Assembly: GCA_001626765.1 (NCBI GenBank) | Contig: LUOO01000007.1 | Coordinates: 1-64,000, forward strand | Direction of reading: 5' to 3' | DNA length: 64,000 nucleotides | Source of the DNA: Maritimibacter sp. REDSEA-S28_B5 | GTDB taxonomy: Bacteria > Pseudomonadota > Alphaproteobacteria > Rhodobacterales > Rhodobacteraceae | Shown here: one piece after another, positions 1-7,211 of the stretch | Layout of the letters: each line of letters opens with the position of its first letter | Position numbering within the stretch: position 1 is the stretch's first letter | The notes under the pieces: model-generated | What the model saw: only the letters and a program-made list of their open reading frames with translations | Database searches by the model: none | Told to the model about the DNA's origin: nothing | Made by a program: the position numbers and the translations under genes

Positions 1-144
1 GGTGGGCGCTTCGATCTCGACCGGGAGCGGCGGTGCGATCCGCGCGGTGATCAGGAAAAACACGAGCAGCAGAAACACCACGTTGATCATGGGAATCACG
101 TTCTCGGCAGGCGTGCGCGGCGGTCTGTTCGTCCCGATCCGCAT
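1..144 (-). CDS. ExbD/TolR-family protein, second copy (partial, runs off window)
   Basis: Only the first 48 codons are inside the window. They give a short cytoplasmic tail, one membrane segment (about residues 17-34) and the start of a periplasmic domain, the layout of ExbD/TolR, the partner of ExbB that transmits proton-motive force to TonB. The ATG at 144 directly abuts the stop codon of the neighbouring exbD (145-147), so the two are translationally coupled. The membrane segment begins PMINVVFLLLVFF: the residue aligning with the essential proton-carrying Asp of ExbD (Asp25 in E. coli; PMIDVV in the neighbour) is Asn here. The copy may therefore be a structural partner rather than a proton carrier. 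The family call is secure despite truncation; the role of the Asn is inference. Confidence 0.85.
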   Translation of the reverse strand, partial: MRIGTNRPPRTPAENVIPMINVVFLLLVFFLITARIAPPLPVEIEAPT

Positions 145-528
145 CTATTCCACCATCACGAGGTTCACGTAGCCGTCGCGCCCCAGCGCCTCCATCACCG
201 TGACCATGCGCTGCACGTCGGCGCCGTCCTTGGCGCGCAGCACGATGGTGTCCGTCCTGGCCCCCGTCAGGGTCGCGAGCTGCGCGGCCAGCGTCTCTTC
301 ACGGATGTCGCCGCCATTGAGCAGCACGCCCCCTGGTAGCACATCGACCAGGCGCGGCGGGCCGAGGTCGTCGCTCGCCCCTGGCTGCCCAGAGAGGAGC
401 GGGATCGCCGCCTCGCTCCCGAAGCGGGAGGCGAGCATGAAGAACACGAGGAGCAGGAAGACCACGTCGATCATCGGGGTGAGAGAGGGTCGGCGCGCCC
501 GGCGTGGTCTGGCAAGCGTCAGGGTCAT
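145..528 (-). CDS. exbD: ExbD/TolR-family biopolymer transport protein
   Basis: A protein of 127 residues with the ExbD/TolR layout: basic N-terminus, one transmembrane helix (about residues 17-36, starting SLTPMIDVVFLLL) and a periplasmic domain. The conserved proton-pathway Asp is present (D21). With ExbB it energises TonB-dependent receptors, here most likely the haem receptor across the promoter region. The chosen ATG (528) overlaps the exbB stop by 4 nt (ATGA). An in-frame ATG further upstream would sit inside exbB and add an unlikely Cys/Pro-rich tail. It is the sixth gene of the minus-strand hmu operon. Confidence 0.88.
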   Translation of the reverse strand: MTLTLARPRRARRPSLTPMIDVVFLLLVFFMLASRFGSEAAIPLLSGQPGASDDLGPPRLVDVLPGGVLLNGGDIREETLAAQLATLTGARTDTIVLRAKDGADVQRMVTVMEALGRDGYVNLVMVE

Positions 529-1184
529 TCTGCGGCCATCCTCGCGTCCCGCGGGGCAGGGGGGGCAAGCAGGACTTGCGTCGCCATATCTTCGATCCGG
601 CACTGCGCCCGGTCCGCGATGCTTTCAAACCATGTCAGCGCCGCCGAGGCCGGGATCGCGACCGCCATGCCGACAGCGGTGGTCAGAAGCGCCTCCCAGA
701 TCCCCCCGGCAAGCGCGGACGGGTCAGCGCGGCTTCCTGCTGCCTCCAGCGCCTGAAACGCCGAGACCATGCCAAGCACGGTGCCTAGAAGCCCGATCAG
801 GGGCGCGATGGTGGCCACCAGCTCAAGCCCCCGCAGGCCCGCACGGGCTTCGGCGAGTTTCCCCGCAGCGACGCGCGCGACCTCTTCGCGTCTGGTTTCG
901 TCCGTGTAGCCATGAACGGCGCCGACGTCGAAGGCGCTGGCCAGCGGCGCGGAATAAAGCCCCTTGGCCCGGCCCAAATCCGCGCGCGCACCGCTCCGGT
1001 TGCCCGCGAGCCAGATACCGAGCGCACGGCGGCTCTGGCGGTGCCCCCATGCCCCCAGCGCCGTGAGCCGGATCACCTTCCAAAGGATCAACCCGGCGGT
1101 GAGGGCCGCAATGGCGGCGAGGACCCAGATCGCGGGGCCGCCCATGGCCATGAAATCGGTGAATGCAGTCAGTCGTGTGTCCAT
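525..1184 (-). CDS. exbB: ExbB/TolQ/MotA-family proton channel protein
   Basis: A protein of 219 residues with three predicted membrane helices (about 15-37, 115-140 and 155-180). The C-terminal MotA/TolQ/ExbB signature is visible as TIAPLIGLLGTVLGMVSAF, followed by LLTTAVGMAVAIPA. It forms the inner-membrane channel that couples proton flow to TonB movement, together with ExbD. It lies 10 nt after hmuV and overlaps exbD by 4 nt. Co-transcription with hmuSTUV argues for a system dedicated to haem or iron rather than Tol-Pal. No tonB gene is visible; it could lie beyond the left edge. Confidence 0.88.
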   Translation of the reverse strand: MDTRLTAFTDFMAMGGPAIWVLAAIAALTAGLILWKVIRLTALGAWGHRQSRRALGIWLAGNRSGARADLGRAKGLYSAPLASAFDVGAVHGYTDETRREEVARVAAGKLAEARAGLRGLELVATIAPLIGLLGTVLGMVSAFQALEAAGSRADPSALAGGIWEALLTTAVGMAVAIPASAALTWFESIADRAQCRIEDMATQVLLAPPAPRDARMAAE

Positions 1185-1194
1185 GGGTTCTGTC

Positions 1195-1971
1195 TCAGGT
1201 CAGCGCCGCATGCGGCAGGATGAAGGTGGAGGATGGAGGCGCGACATTCACCCGCAGCTTGCAGCCATAGGCATCCGACAGGGTGCTGTCGCGAAACACT
1301 GCCGTCACCGGGCCTTGGGTCACGACGCGGCCCCGCGCCATCAGCGCGACCGCGTCTGCGAACATCGCGGTAAGATTCAGGTCGTGCATCACCGCCACGA
1401 CCCCTCCGCCCGCGCGGGCAAAGGCGCGGGCCAGTTCCATGACTTCGATCTGATGCGCAATGTCGAGGCTCGCGACGGGTTCGTCCAGGACGAGCCAGCG
1501 CGGGCCGCTTTCGTCCAAGGGCTCCCAGACCTGCGCCAGAACGCGGGCGAGTTGCACCCTTTGCTGCTCGCCACCCGAAAGGTCGTGATAACGGCGGGGC
1601 GCGAAACCGGCGAGGCCGACGCGAGCGAGCGCCTGTTCGGTCAGGTCGGTCGCGGCGCCTGCGGTGCCCGAAGCCTGCCCGAGCCGCACGATTTCGGCCA
1701 CGGTGAAGGGAAAGGCGACGCCGGTGAACTGCGCGAGAACCCCCCGGCGGGAGGCAAGCTCCCACGGCTTGGCGCGGGCCACGTCGAGCGCGCCGATCCG
1801 GGCCGCGCCGGTGAAGGCCACGTCCCCGGTGAGCGCGCGCAGGAGTGTCGTCTTGCCGGACCCGTTCGGACCGACGATGGCGGTGACTTCGCCCGCGTGG
1901 GCGGTGAAATCGACCGCCTGCAGTATCTCGTGCGCGCCGAGGCGCACGGTCAACGTCTCTGCTGTCAGCAT
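1195..1971 (-). CDS. hmuV: Haem ABC transporter ATP-binding protein HmuV
   Basis: A protein of 258 residues: Walker A GPNGSGKTT (about 34-42), ABC signature LSGGEQQRVQLARVL, Walker B WLVLDEP and a switch His (MHDLNL). It powers import of haem through HmuU, using haem delivered by HmuT. The ATG at 1971 overlaps the hmuU stop (TGATG arrangement). An in-frame start 14 codons upstream would overlap hmuU needlessly. The haem assignment rests on linkage to hmuS and hmuT, since the ATPase alone resembles siderophore and cobalamin ATPases. Confidence 0.9.
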   Translation of the reverse strand: MLTAETLTVRLGAHEILQAVDFTAHAGEVTAIVGPNGSGKTTLLRALTGDVAFTGAARIGALDVARAKPWELASRRGVLAQFTGVAFPFTVAEIVRLGQASGTAGAATDLTEQALARVGLAGFAPRRYHDLSGGEQQRVQLARVLAQVWEPLDESGPRWLVLDEPVASLDIAHQIEVMELARAFARAGGGVVAVMHDLNLTAMFADAVALMARGRVVTQGPVTAVFRDSTLSDAYGCKLRVNVAPPSSTFILPHAALT

Positions 1972-3044
1972 CACAGCCCCATCATCAGCCCGCGGCGGCG
2001 CATCAGGATCCACAGGAAAAAGGGACCCCCGATCACCGCCATGACGATCCCGATGGGCAGTTCGGCGGGAGCGACCACGACGCGCGCGACCATGTCGGCG
2101 AGCGTCAGGATGATCGCGCCCAGAAGCGCGGAATTGATCAGGAGATACCGGTGGTCCGGCCCGATGGACAGGCGGAGGAGATGGGGCACCACGATGCCCA
2201 GGAACCCGATGCCGCCGGACACGGCCACGGCAGACCCGACAGCGGCAGCCACGGTGACGACCGCCACCCGTTTCAGAACCTGCACGTCCACGCCCATGTG
2301 CCGGGCCGCAGGTTCCCCGAGCGCCAGGGCGTTCAGTCCGCGCGCAAGAAAGGGCGCGGCGATCAGACCGGCGAGCATGAGGGGGGCGGCCGCGGCCACC
2401 TTGCCCCAGGTCGCGCCGCCCAGCGAACCCATGCTCCAGAATGTGAGCGTGCGAAGCTGCGCGTCGTCTGCCATGTAGATCAACGTGCCGGAGACCGCCC
2501 CCACCAGGGCGGCCAGCGCGATCCCGGCCAGGAGCATCGTCGCGACCGAGGTCTGGCCGCCGCGGGTCGCGAGAGCGTAGAGCACGATGACCGATAGCCA
2601 GCTTCCCGCAAAGGCGGCGATGGGCACGAGGGCGTAACCCATCGCCGCAGCGAGCGCGGGGGGCAGAAGCCCGCCCAGAACGATGGCCACGATCGCACCC
2701 AGACCGGCACCAGCGCTCACGCCCACGAGACCGGGGTCGGCCAGCGGATTGCGAAACAGCCCCTGCATCACCACGCCCGACACGGCGAGCGACGCGCCCA
2801 CCAGAAGCCCGAGCGCGAGCCGGGGCAGGCGGATGTCGAGGATCACCACCTTGGTGCGCAGATCGACCGCGTCCCCCGCGAGCATCGCCTTGAGAAAGGC
2901 GAACGGCGACAGACCCGTCGCGCCGACGAAGAGGCTCGCCAGTGACACGAGCACAAGCGCGAGGACGAGCCAGCCGCTCGCCCGGCGGGCCAGACTCGCC
3001 CGTTCCGCGCCACCCCGTCCGATCGGTTCCGCAAGCGCCGTCAT
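1971..3044 (-). CDS. hmuU: Haem ABC transporter permease HmuU (FecCD family)
   Basis: A 357-residue hydrophobic protein of the FecCD/BtuC permease family with about nine to ten membrane helices. Typical family stretches are seen, such as VVILDIRLPRLALGLLVGAS near residues 68-87, GLVGVSAGAGLGA and GIGFLGIVVPHLLRL. It forms the inner-membrane pore for haem, probably as a dimer with HmuV. Its start shares a base with the hmuT stop, and its own stop shares a base with the hmuV start, so hmuT, hmuU and hmuV are tightly coupled. Confidence 0.9.
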   Translation of the reverse strand: MTALAEPIGRGGAERASLARRASGWLVLALVLVSLASLFVGATGLSPFAFLKAMLAGDAVDLRTKVVILDIRLPRLALGLLVGASLAVSGVVMQGLFRNPLADPGLVGVSAGAGLGAIVAIVLGGLLPPALAAAMGYALVPIAAFAGSWLSVIVLYALATRGGQTSVATMLLAGIALAALVGAVSGTLIYMADDAQLRTLTFWSMGSLGGATWGKVAAAAPLMLAGLIAAPFLARGLNALALGEPAARHMGVDVQVLKRVAVVTVAAAVGSAVAVSGGIGFLGIVVPHLLRLSIGPDHRYLLINSALLGAIILTLADMVARVVVAPAELPIGIVMAVIGGPFFLWILMRRRGLMMGL

Positions 3045-3871
3045 CAGCTTGCCGTTTCGCTCAGATGGTCCGCCAGTTCGCGCACGGCTTCGCCCACGCG
3101 CGGACCGAAGCCCAGGAGCAACGAGCCGTCCATGCGGACGACGCGGCCGGTTTTGGCGGCGGGCGTCGTGACAAAGGCGGCATGGGAAAAGAGGTCCTCG
3201 TCGGAAATCGCGTGATCGCCCGCGCGGTCCATCATCAGGACGACATCGGGCATGGCTTCGGCAATCGCCTCGTCCGAGACCTCCTTGTAGCCCTCGAAAC
3301 TGTCGAGCGCATTCACGCCGCCCGCAAGCTCGATGATCGCCTCGGCCGATGTGCCCGTGCCCGCCGCCGTGAATCGGCCGCCCGCTGCGGTAAGCAGGAA
3401 CAATACCCGCTTGGGTTCCCCCGTCACCGCGTCGCGCGCGTCAGCAAGATCGGCGGACACTTCGTCAGCCAGCACCGCGCCCTTGTCTGGAACTCCCAGC
3501 GCCTCGGCCACGCCCATGATCTTGGCCCGGACCGCCGCCTCGGTGAACCCCTCCGGCACCTCGACAAAGGGCACATGGGCGGCACGCAGGAGATCGACCG
3601 CCTCGACCGGACCTGCCCCGGCCTCGCTCACCACCAGATCGGGGTTCACCGACAACACGCCCTCGGGGGACAGCGCGCGGATATAACCGACATCGGGCAG
3701 CGCCAGAGCCTCGGGCGGGTAGGAGGACGTGCTGTCGCGCCCGACGAGCCGGTCCGCCTCGCCCAGCTCATAGACGATTTCGGTCACCGACCCGCCGATG
3801 GCGAGCACCCGGTCGGCCAGCGCCAGACCGGGCACTGAAATCAGCGTGGACAGAAGCAGCGCGCGCATCAT
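3044..3871 (-). CDS. hmuT: Periplasmic haem-binding protein HmuT
   Basis: A 275-residue substrate-binding protein of the BtuF/ShuT fold. A signal peptide is visible (MMRALLLSTLISVPGLALA, cleavage near 19). Tyr63 lies in VGYIRALSPEG, where PhuT/ShuT proteins carry their haem-ligating Tyr, which supports haem rather than siderophore as substrate. It overlaps hmuS by 4 nt. ATG codons at 3871 and 3868 are adjacent; the first gives the ATGA overlap. It carries haem from the receptor to HmuUV in the periplasm. Confidence 0.88.
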   Translation of the reverse strand: MMRALLLSTLISVPGLALADRVLAIGGSVTEIVYELGEADRLVGRDSTSSYPPEALALPDVGYIRALSPEGVLSVNPDLVVSEAGAGPVEAVDLLRAAHVPFVEVPEGFTEAAVRAKIMGVAEALGVPDKGAVLADEVSADLADARDAVTGEPKRVLFLLTAAGGRFTAAGTGTSAEAIIELAGGVNALDSFEGYKEVSDEAIAEAMPDVVLMMDRAGDHAISDEDLFSHAAFVTTPAAKTGRVVRMDGSLLLGFGPRVGEAVRELADHLSETAS

Positions 3872-4917
3872 GCGGTCACCTCCTCGCTCTCGAGCGACGC
3901 GACGAGACCGTCATAGGCCGGCACGTAGTCCGCGTTCTCTTTCCGCATCCCGAAGATTTGCAGGATCAGCGCCCCATCGGCGTCGAACCCTTCGACCGAG
4001 ATCGCCTCGCCCCGTTTCGTGGGTTTGCGCACCTCGTAGACTTCGGCGATGTGGTCCGAGCGCAGGTGCAGGTTGAAGCCGGGGTCCATGACGTTGTTCC
4101 AAGGCCCCATCTGCTTGAGGGTCGCGATTGGCCCGGAATGGATCTGGATGCAGCCGTGGTTGCCCACGAAGATCATGCAGGGCACGCCGCTTTGCGCCAG
4201 TTTCATCAGGAGCGTATCGACCGCCCCCGGCACCAGACGGCGGACAAAGGGTGCGCCGGCGACGCGGTAGGCCCCGAGACGGTTCATCTTGAGCCGCCGG
4301 GTCAGAAGCGCGAACTGGTGGGTGTCGGTCATCGCCCGCCACTCGGCGCGCAGGTCGTCGGCCTTGTCCTCGCGGATCATCGGCGGCGACGGCGGCACGC
4401 GGTCCGCGACGGCCAGAAGATCGGATTGGTCGGCGTGGGCAAGGCTCGCAACGACGGCGGCCCATTGGTCATGGTTCGACCCGTCGCGCAGATGGATCTT
4501 GTGGACGGCGTCCCCGGCGGCATCGAACACCTGAATGGACCGCTTCACGCCCTTGTCCGTCGCGGTTTCAACGGCAAAGGCACTGACCCAATGCTGCGGG
4601 AAAATCCTGAGGTCGATATCGTCGGCCAGCACCATGCTGGCGTGCTGGCCGGAATGGTAGTTCGCGTAGGCCCCCACCTTTTCATGGACCACCGACGGCG
4701 TGCGCGTGAGCGCCATGACCTCGCCCAACGCGGGGACCGCCCCCATGATGTCATCGGGGTTTGCCGAGAGACGGGTGGTTCCGTGTCCCACGTTGGCGGC
4801 CACGAGCTGGGCCTCGGAAATGCCCAGGGATGATGCCAGTTCGCGGGCGCGTTGGGTTGTGTTGTCTGCCAGCGCGGCACGGATATCGCGCGCGGACAGA
4901 GAGGCGGTATCCGGCAT
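3868..4917 (-). CDS. hmuS: Cytoplasmic haem-handling/degrading protein HmuS
   Basis: A 349-residue protein of the HemS/ChuS family, a tandem duplication of a haem-utilisation domain, near the usual 340-350 length. Recognisable stretches are MALTRTPSVVHEKVGAY and FVGNHGCIQIHSGPI. Family members bind imported haem in the cytoplasm and can open the ring to release iron. First gene of the minus-strand operon hmuSTUV-exbB-exbD-exbD. The 240-nt upstream region is shared with the divergent TonB receptor and carries an iron-type operator. Confidence 0.9.
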   Translation of the reverse strand: MPDTASLSARDIRAALADNTTQRARELASSLGISEAQLVAANVGHGTTRLSANPDDIMGAVPALGEVMALTRTPSVVHEKVGAYANYHSGQHASMVLADDIDLRIFPQHWVSAFAVETATDKGVKRSIQVFDAAGDAVHKIHLRDGSNHDQWAAVVASLAHADQSDLLAVADRVPPSPPMIREDKADDLRAEWRAMTDTHQFALLTRRLKMNRLGAYRVAGAPFVRRLVPGAVDTLLMKLAQSGVPCMIFVGNHGCIQIHSGPIATLKQMGPWNNVMDPGFNLHLRSDHIAEVYEVRKPTKRGEAISVEGFDADGALILQIFGMRKENADYVPAYDGLVASLESEEVTA

Positions 4918-5019
4918 TCGGATGCTCCCTGTTTGATGATCTGCGATGGGGTGCCTTGCGACGTTGTGGCCGGTCTGCCGCGGTCGCTGGGTAGGGAAAC
5001 GGCTCTGCGTTCCATATGT

Positions 5020-5034
5020 TGACTAAACTACTCA
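5020..5034. promoter_or_regulatory. Putative iron-responsive operator (TGA-N9-TCA)
   Basis: TGACTAAACTACTCA is a TGA-N9-TCA dyad, the pattern described for RirA/iron-responsive boxes in alphaproteobacteria. It lies in the 240-nt region between hmuS and the TonB receptor, inside its most AT-rich part, and could control both directions. The palindrome is imperfect in the middle. The binding protein (RirA, IscR-type or Irr) cannot be told from sequence. Confidence 0.5.
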
Positions 5035-5157
5035 GGTATTTTACCGAACGCAAGTCAGTAGCACGATTTTCGTGCCGACGGGCGCGCTCCGCGCCCTGCC
5101 AAGCCAGCGGTTCCGCGAGCTAGCCGATCAATCAGAACAACGCTTTAGGGGAACCCC

Positions 5158-7158
5158 ATGACCGCGCAACCTTCGGTGCGCGCGCTGCTCTTGCTCAGTG
5201 CCGCAACCCTTGTCACCCTGCCCGCAACGGCGCAGCAGACCTTTGAACTCGATTCCGTCCTGCTCGCCGAATCCAAACGCGACGTGGCCACGGACACCGC
5301 CACCGCCGAGACCACCGTCGACGAAACGGAAATCGCAGACCGTCAGGCGGACAGCATCGCCGAGCTCGTCGATACCGTGCCTGGCGTGACGCTCGTCAAC
5401 GGCAACACCCCGCAGGGGTCGAGCATCAACATTCGCGGCTTCGGCGCTGCGCCGTCTTACGGCACGGATCAGAAGGTCGAGATTCAGCTCAACGGGGCCA
5501 GCGTCGGTTCCGAAGAGCTATACCGGATCGGCACGCAGCTGTTCACCGACCCGGCGCTCTACAAGGAAGTTACGGTCGTTCGCGGCATTGCGGGCACATT
5601 CGAATATGGTTCCGGCATAATCGGTGGCCTGATCCGCGCCGAGACCAAGGACGCCGTGGACATCACCGGCGGCGAGACCGGGTTCCGCCTGCGCCAGACC
5701 ATCGAACTGGGGTCGAACGGCAATCAGGCGGCAAGCTCGACCATCGTGGCCTGGCAGCCGACCGAGAATTTCGGCGTCATCGGTAACTACACCTATCGCC
5801 ACAACGGTGTGATGGTGGATGGCGCCGGCAACGCGATCAACGTCAAGGCGTCGAACCTGCCGACCTACATGGTGGGGATGCTCTACACCTTCGGCAACGC
5901 GAACGAACAGTCGCTGCGCGCGACCTATTCCGACACGACCGCTGCGGAAGAGGATGTGCCCTACGACAGCTTTGGCCTGACCACCGACATGTTCGGCAAC
6001 GTGGACCGCACCGTGCGGTCGCGGACCGCGACGTTTGAGTACAAGTTCGACAGCCAGACTACCGATCTGATCAACGTCACGGCGACGGCGAGCCGTGCGA
6101 TACAGGACATCGACAGCACCTATATCGCCGGCTCGTCGCCGCTCGAAGCCGTTCCGGGCCTTGGCGCGGTTGTTGCCGGGCTTGGCAATGCGGACCATCG
6201 CTACGTCACCAACAAGGTCACGCTCAAGAACCAGTCGCTCTTTGCGACCGGGCTGGTGCAGCACGATCTGCGTTTCGGCGTTGAAGGGGTTTGGAAAGAA
6301 CGAGCGGCTGCCACGTCTGCGCCGGGTGGCACGGACCGCCGGTTCGCGGTCTTCGCCGTGGACGACATGTCGATCGGCGGACTTACCGTGACCCCCGCCG
6401 TGCGCTATGAGCGTCAAAAGATCGGAAGCTCGACGACCGCCTACTACAACAATGACGCGCTCATTGGTGGCCTGTCTGCGCGGTACGAGTTCGGCAATTC
6501 CGGCTTCGCGGTGTTTGGGAGCGCGGCTTACACCGAAAACCTGCCCATCATCGACGACCTCGACCCCGCTTCGGCCAACTACCCGACCTATATGACCCAA
6601 AGCGAAAAGGCTCGGACTTACGAGCTGGGCGTGAGCCTCGACCGGCCGTCGGTCTTTGCATCGGGCGATCAACTCAGCCTCAAGGTTAACGGCTATCAGA
6701 CGACGATGTGGGACCTTACGTCCTACGTCACCACGACCGACGCGCTGATCCGGGGGGTGGAGATTGAGGGGTCCTATTCCATGGCGAACGGGTTCTACAC
6801 CGATGTGAACGCGAACTTCATGCGCGGCTGGGGCACCGATGCTGCGGGCGTTCAGGGCGACTGGCCGGGTATCCCGGCGAACCAGATCCGTGCGACGATC
6901 GGAAAGCGCTTCGGTCAGGAATACGACCTGTCGTGGGAAGTCGTGCATGACTTCGCCATGAACAACGCGGCCACACCGACGCCCGCCTCGACCGTCCATA
7001 ACCTGCGCGCCACCTATGTCGCACAGGACGGGTTCCTTGAGGGGGCCGAGGTCCGCTTCGGTGTCGAGAACGTGTTCGATCTGAACTACACGCCGCACCT
7101 CGCCACCCGCGCGGCGCCGGGGCGGACGTTCAAGGTCTCGCTCGCCAAGACGTTCTGA
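5158..7158 (+). CDS. TonB-dependent outer-membrane receptor, probably for haem
   Basis: A 666-residue outer-membrane receptor. It has a signal peptide (cleavage near ATA|QQ, residue 25), a TonB-box-like stretch just after it (ELDSVLL), a plug domain (about 45-165, with NIRGFGAAPSYG) and a beta-barrel ending in Phe (SLAKTF), as expected for BAM assembly. A purine-rich RBS (AGGGGAA) precedes the ATG. It is divergent from hmuS and shares the iron-type operator. The substrate is inferred from the neighbouring haem operon; I did not find a clear FRAP/NPNL haem-receptor motif, so a related iron-complex ligand is possible. Confidence 0.85.
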   Translation: MTAQPSVRALLLLSAATLVTLPATAQQTFELDSVLLAESKRDVATDTATAETTVDETEIADRQADSIAELVDTVPGVTLVNGNTPQGSSINIRGFGAAPSYGTDQKVEIQLNGASVGSEELYRIGTQLFTDPALYKEVTVVRGIAGTFEYGSGIIGGLIRAETKDAVDITGGETGFRLRQTIELGSNGNQAASSTIVAWQPTENFGVIGNYTYRHNGVMVDGAGNAINVKASNLPTYMVGMLYTFGNANEQSLRATYSDTTAAEEDVPYDSFGLTTDMFGNVDRTVRSRTATFEYKFDSQTTDLINVTATASRAIQDIDSTYIAGSSPLEAVPGLGAVVAGLGNADHRYVTNKVTLKNQSLFATGLVQHDLRFGVEGVWKERAAATSAPGGTDRRFAVFAVDDMSIGGLTVTPAVRYERQKIGSSTTAYYNNDALIGGLSARYEFGNSGFAVFGSAAYTENLPIIDDLDPASANYPTYMTQSEKARTYELGVSLDRPSVFASGDQLSLKVNGYQTTMWDLTSYVTTTDALIRGVEIEGSYSMANGFYTDVNANFMRGWGTDAAGVQGDWPGIPANQIRATIGKRFGQEYDLSWEVVHDFAMNNAATPTPASTVHNLRATYVAQDGFLEGAEVRFGVENVFDLNYTPHLATRAAPGRTFKVSLAKTF

Positions 7159-7180
7159 TCACGGACGTGGGACGATAAAC

Positions 7181-7211
7181 AGGCAGGCGCTCCATTCCGG
7201 GGCGCTTGTCT
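7181..7211. terminator. Bidirectional hairpin between receptor and glgX
   Basis: The core stem GCGCTCC / GGGGCGC (7187-7193 and 7199-7205) has a 5-nt loop and extends outward with further pairs to 7181 and 7211. It sits between two convergent genes and probably terminates both; there is only a short T-rich tail on the plus side. Confidence 0.55.

Noticed and set aside
525-1184. TolQ of the Tol-Pal system
   Set aside because: No tolA, tolB or pal nearby, and the gene is coupled to hmuV; ExbB serving haem uptake fits better.
5518-7098. Long open frame antisense to the TonB receptor
   Set aside because: Arg/His/Val-rich translation with no motif; a shadow caused by GC-rich third codon positions of the receptor gene. 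The same applies to long antisense frames over glgP (14756-17251), urtB (41651-43858), icd (46500-48776), the indolepyruvate oxidoreductase (21640-23868) and ectB.
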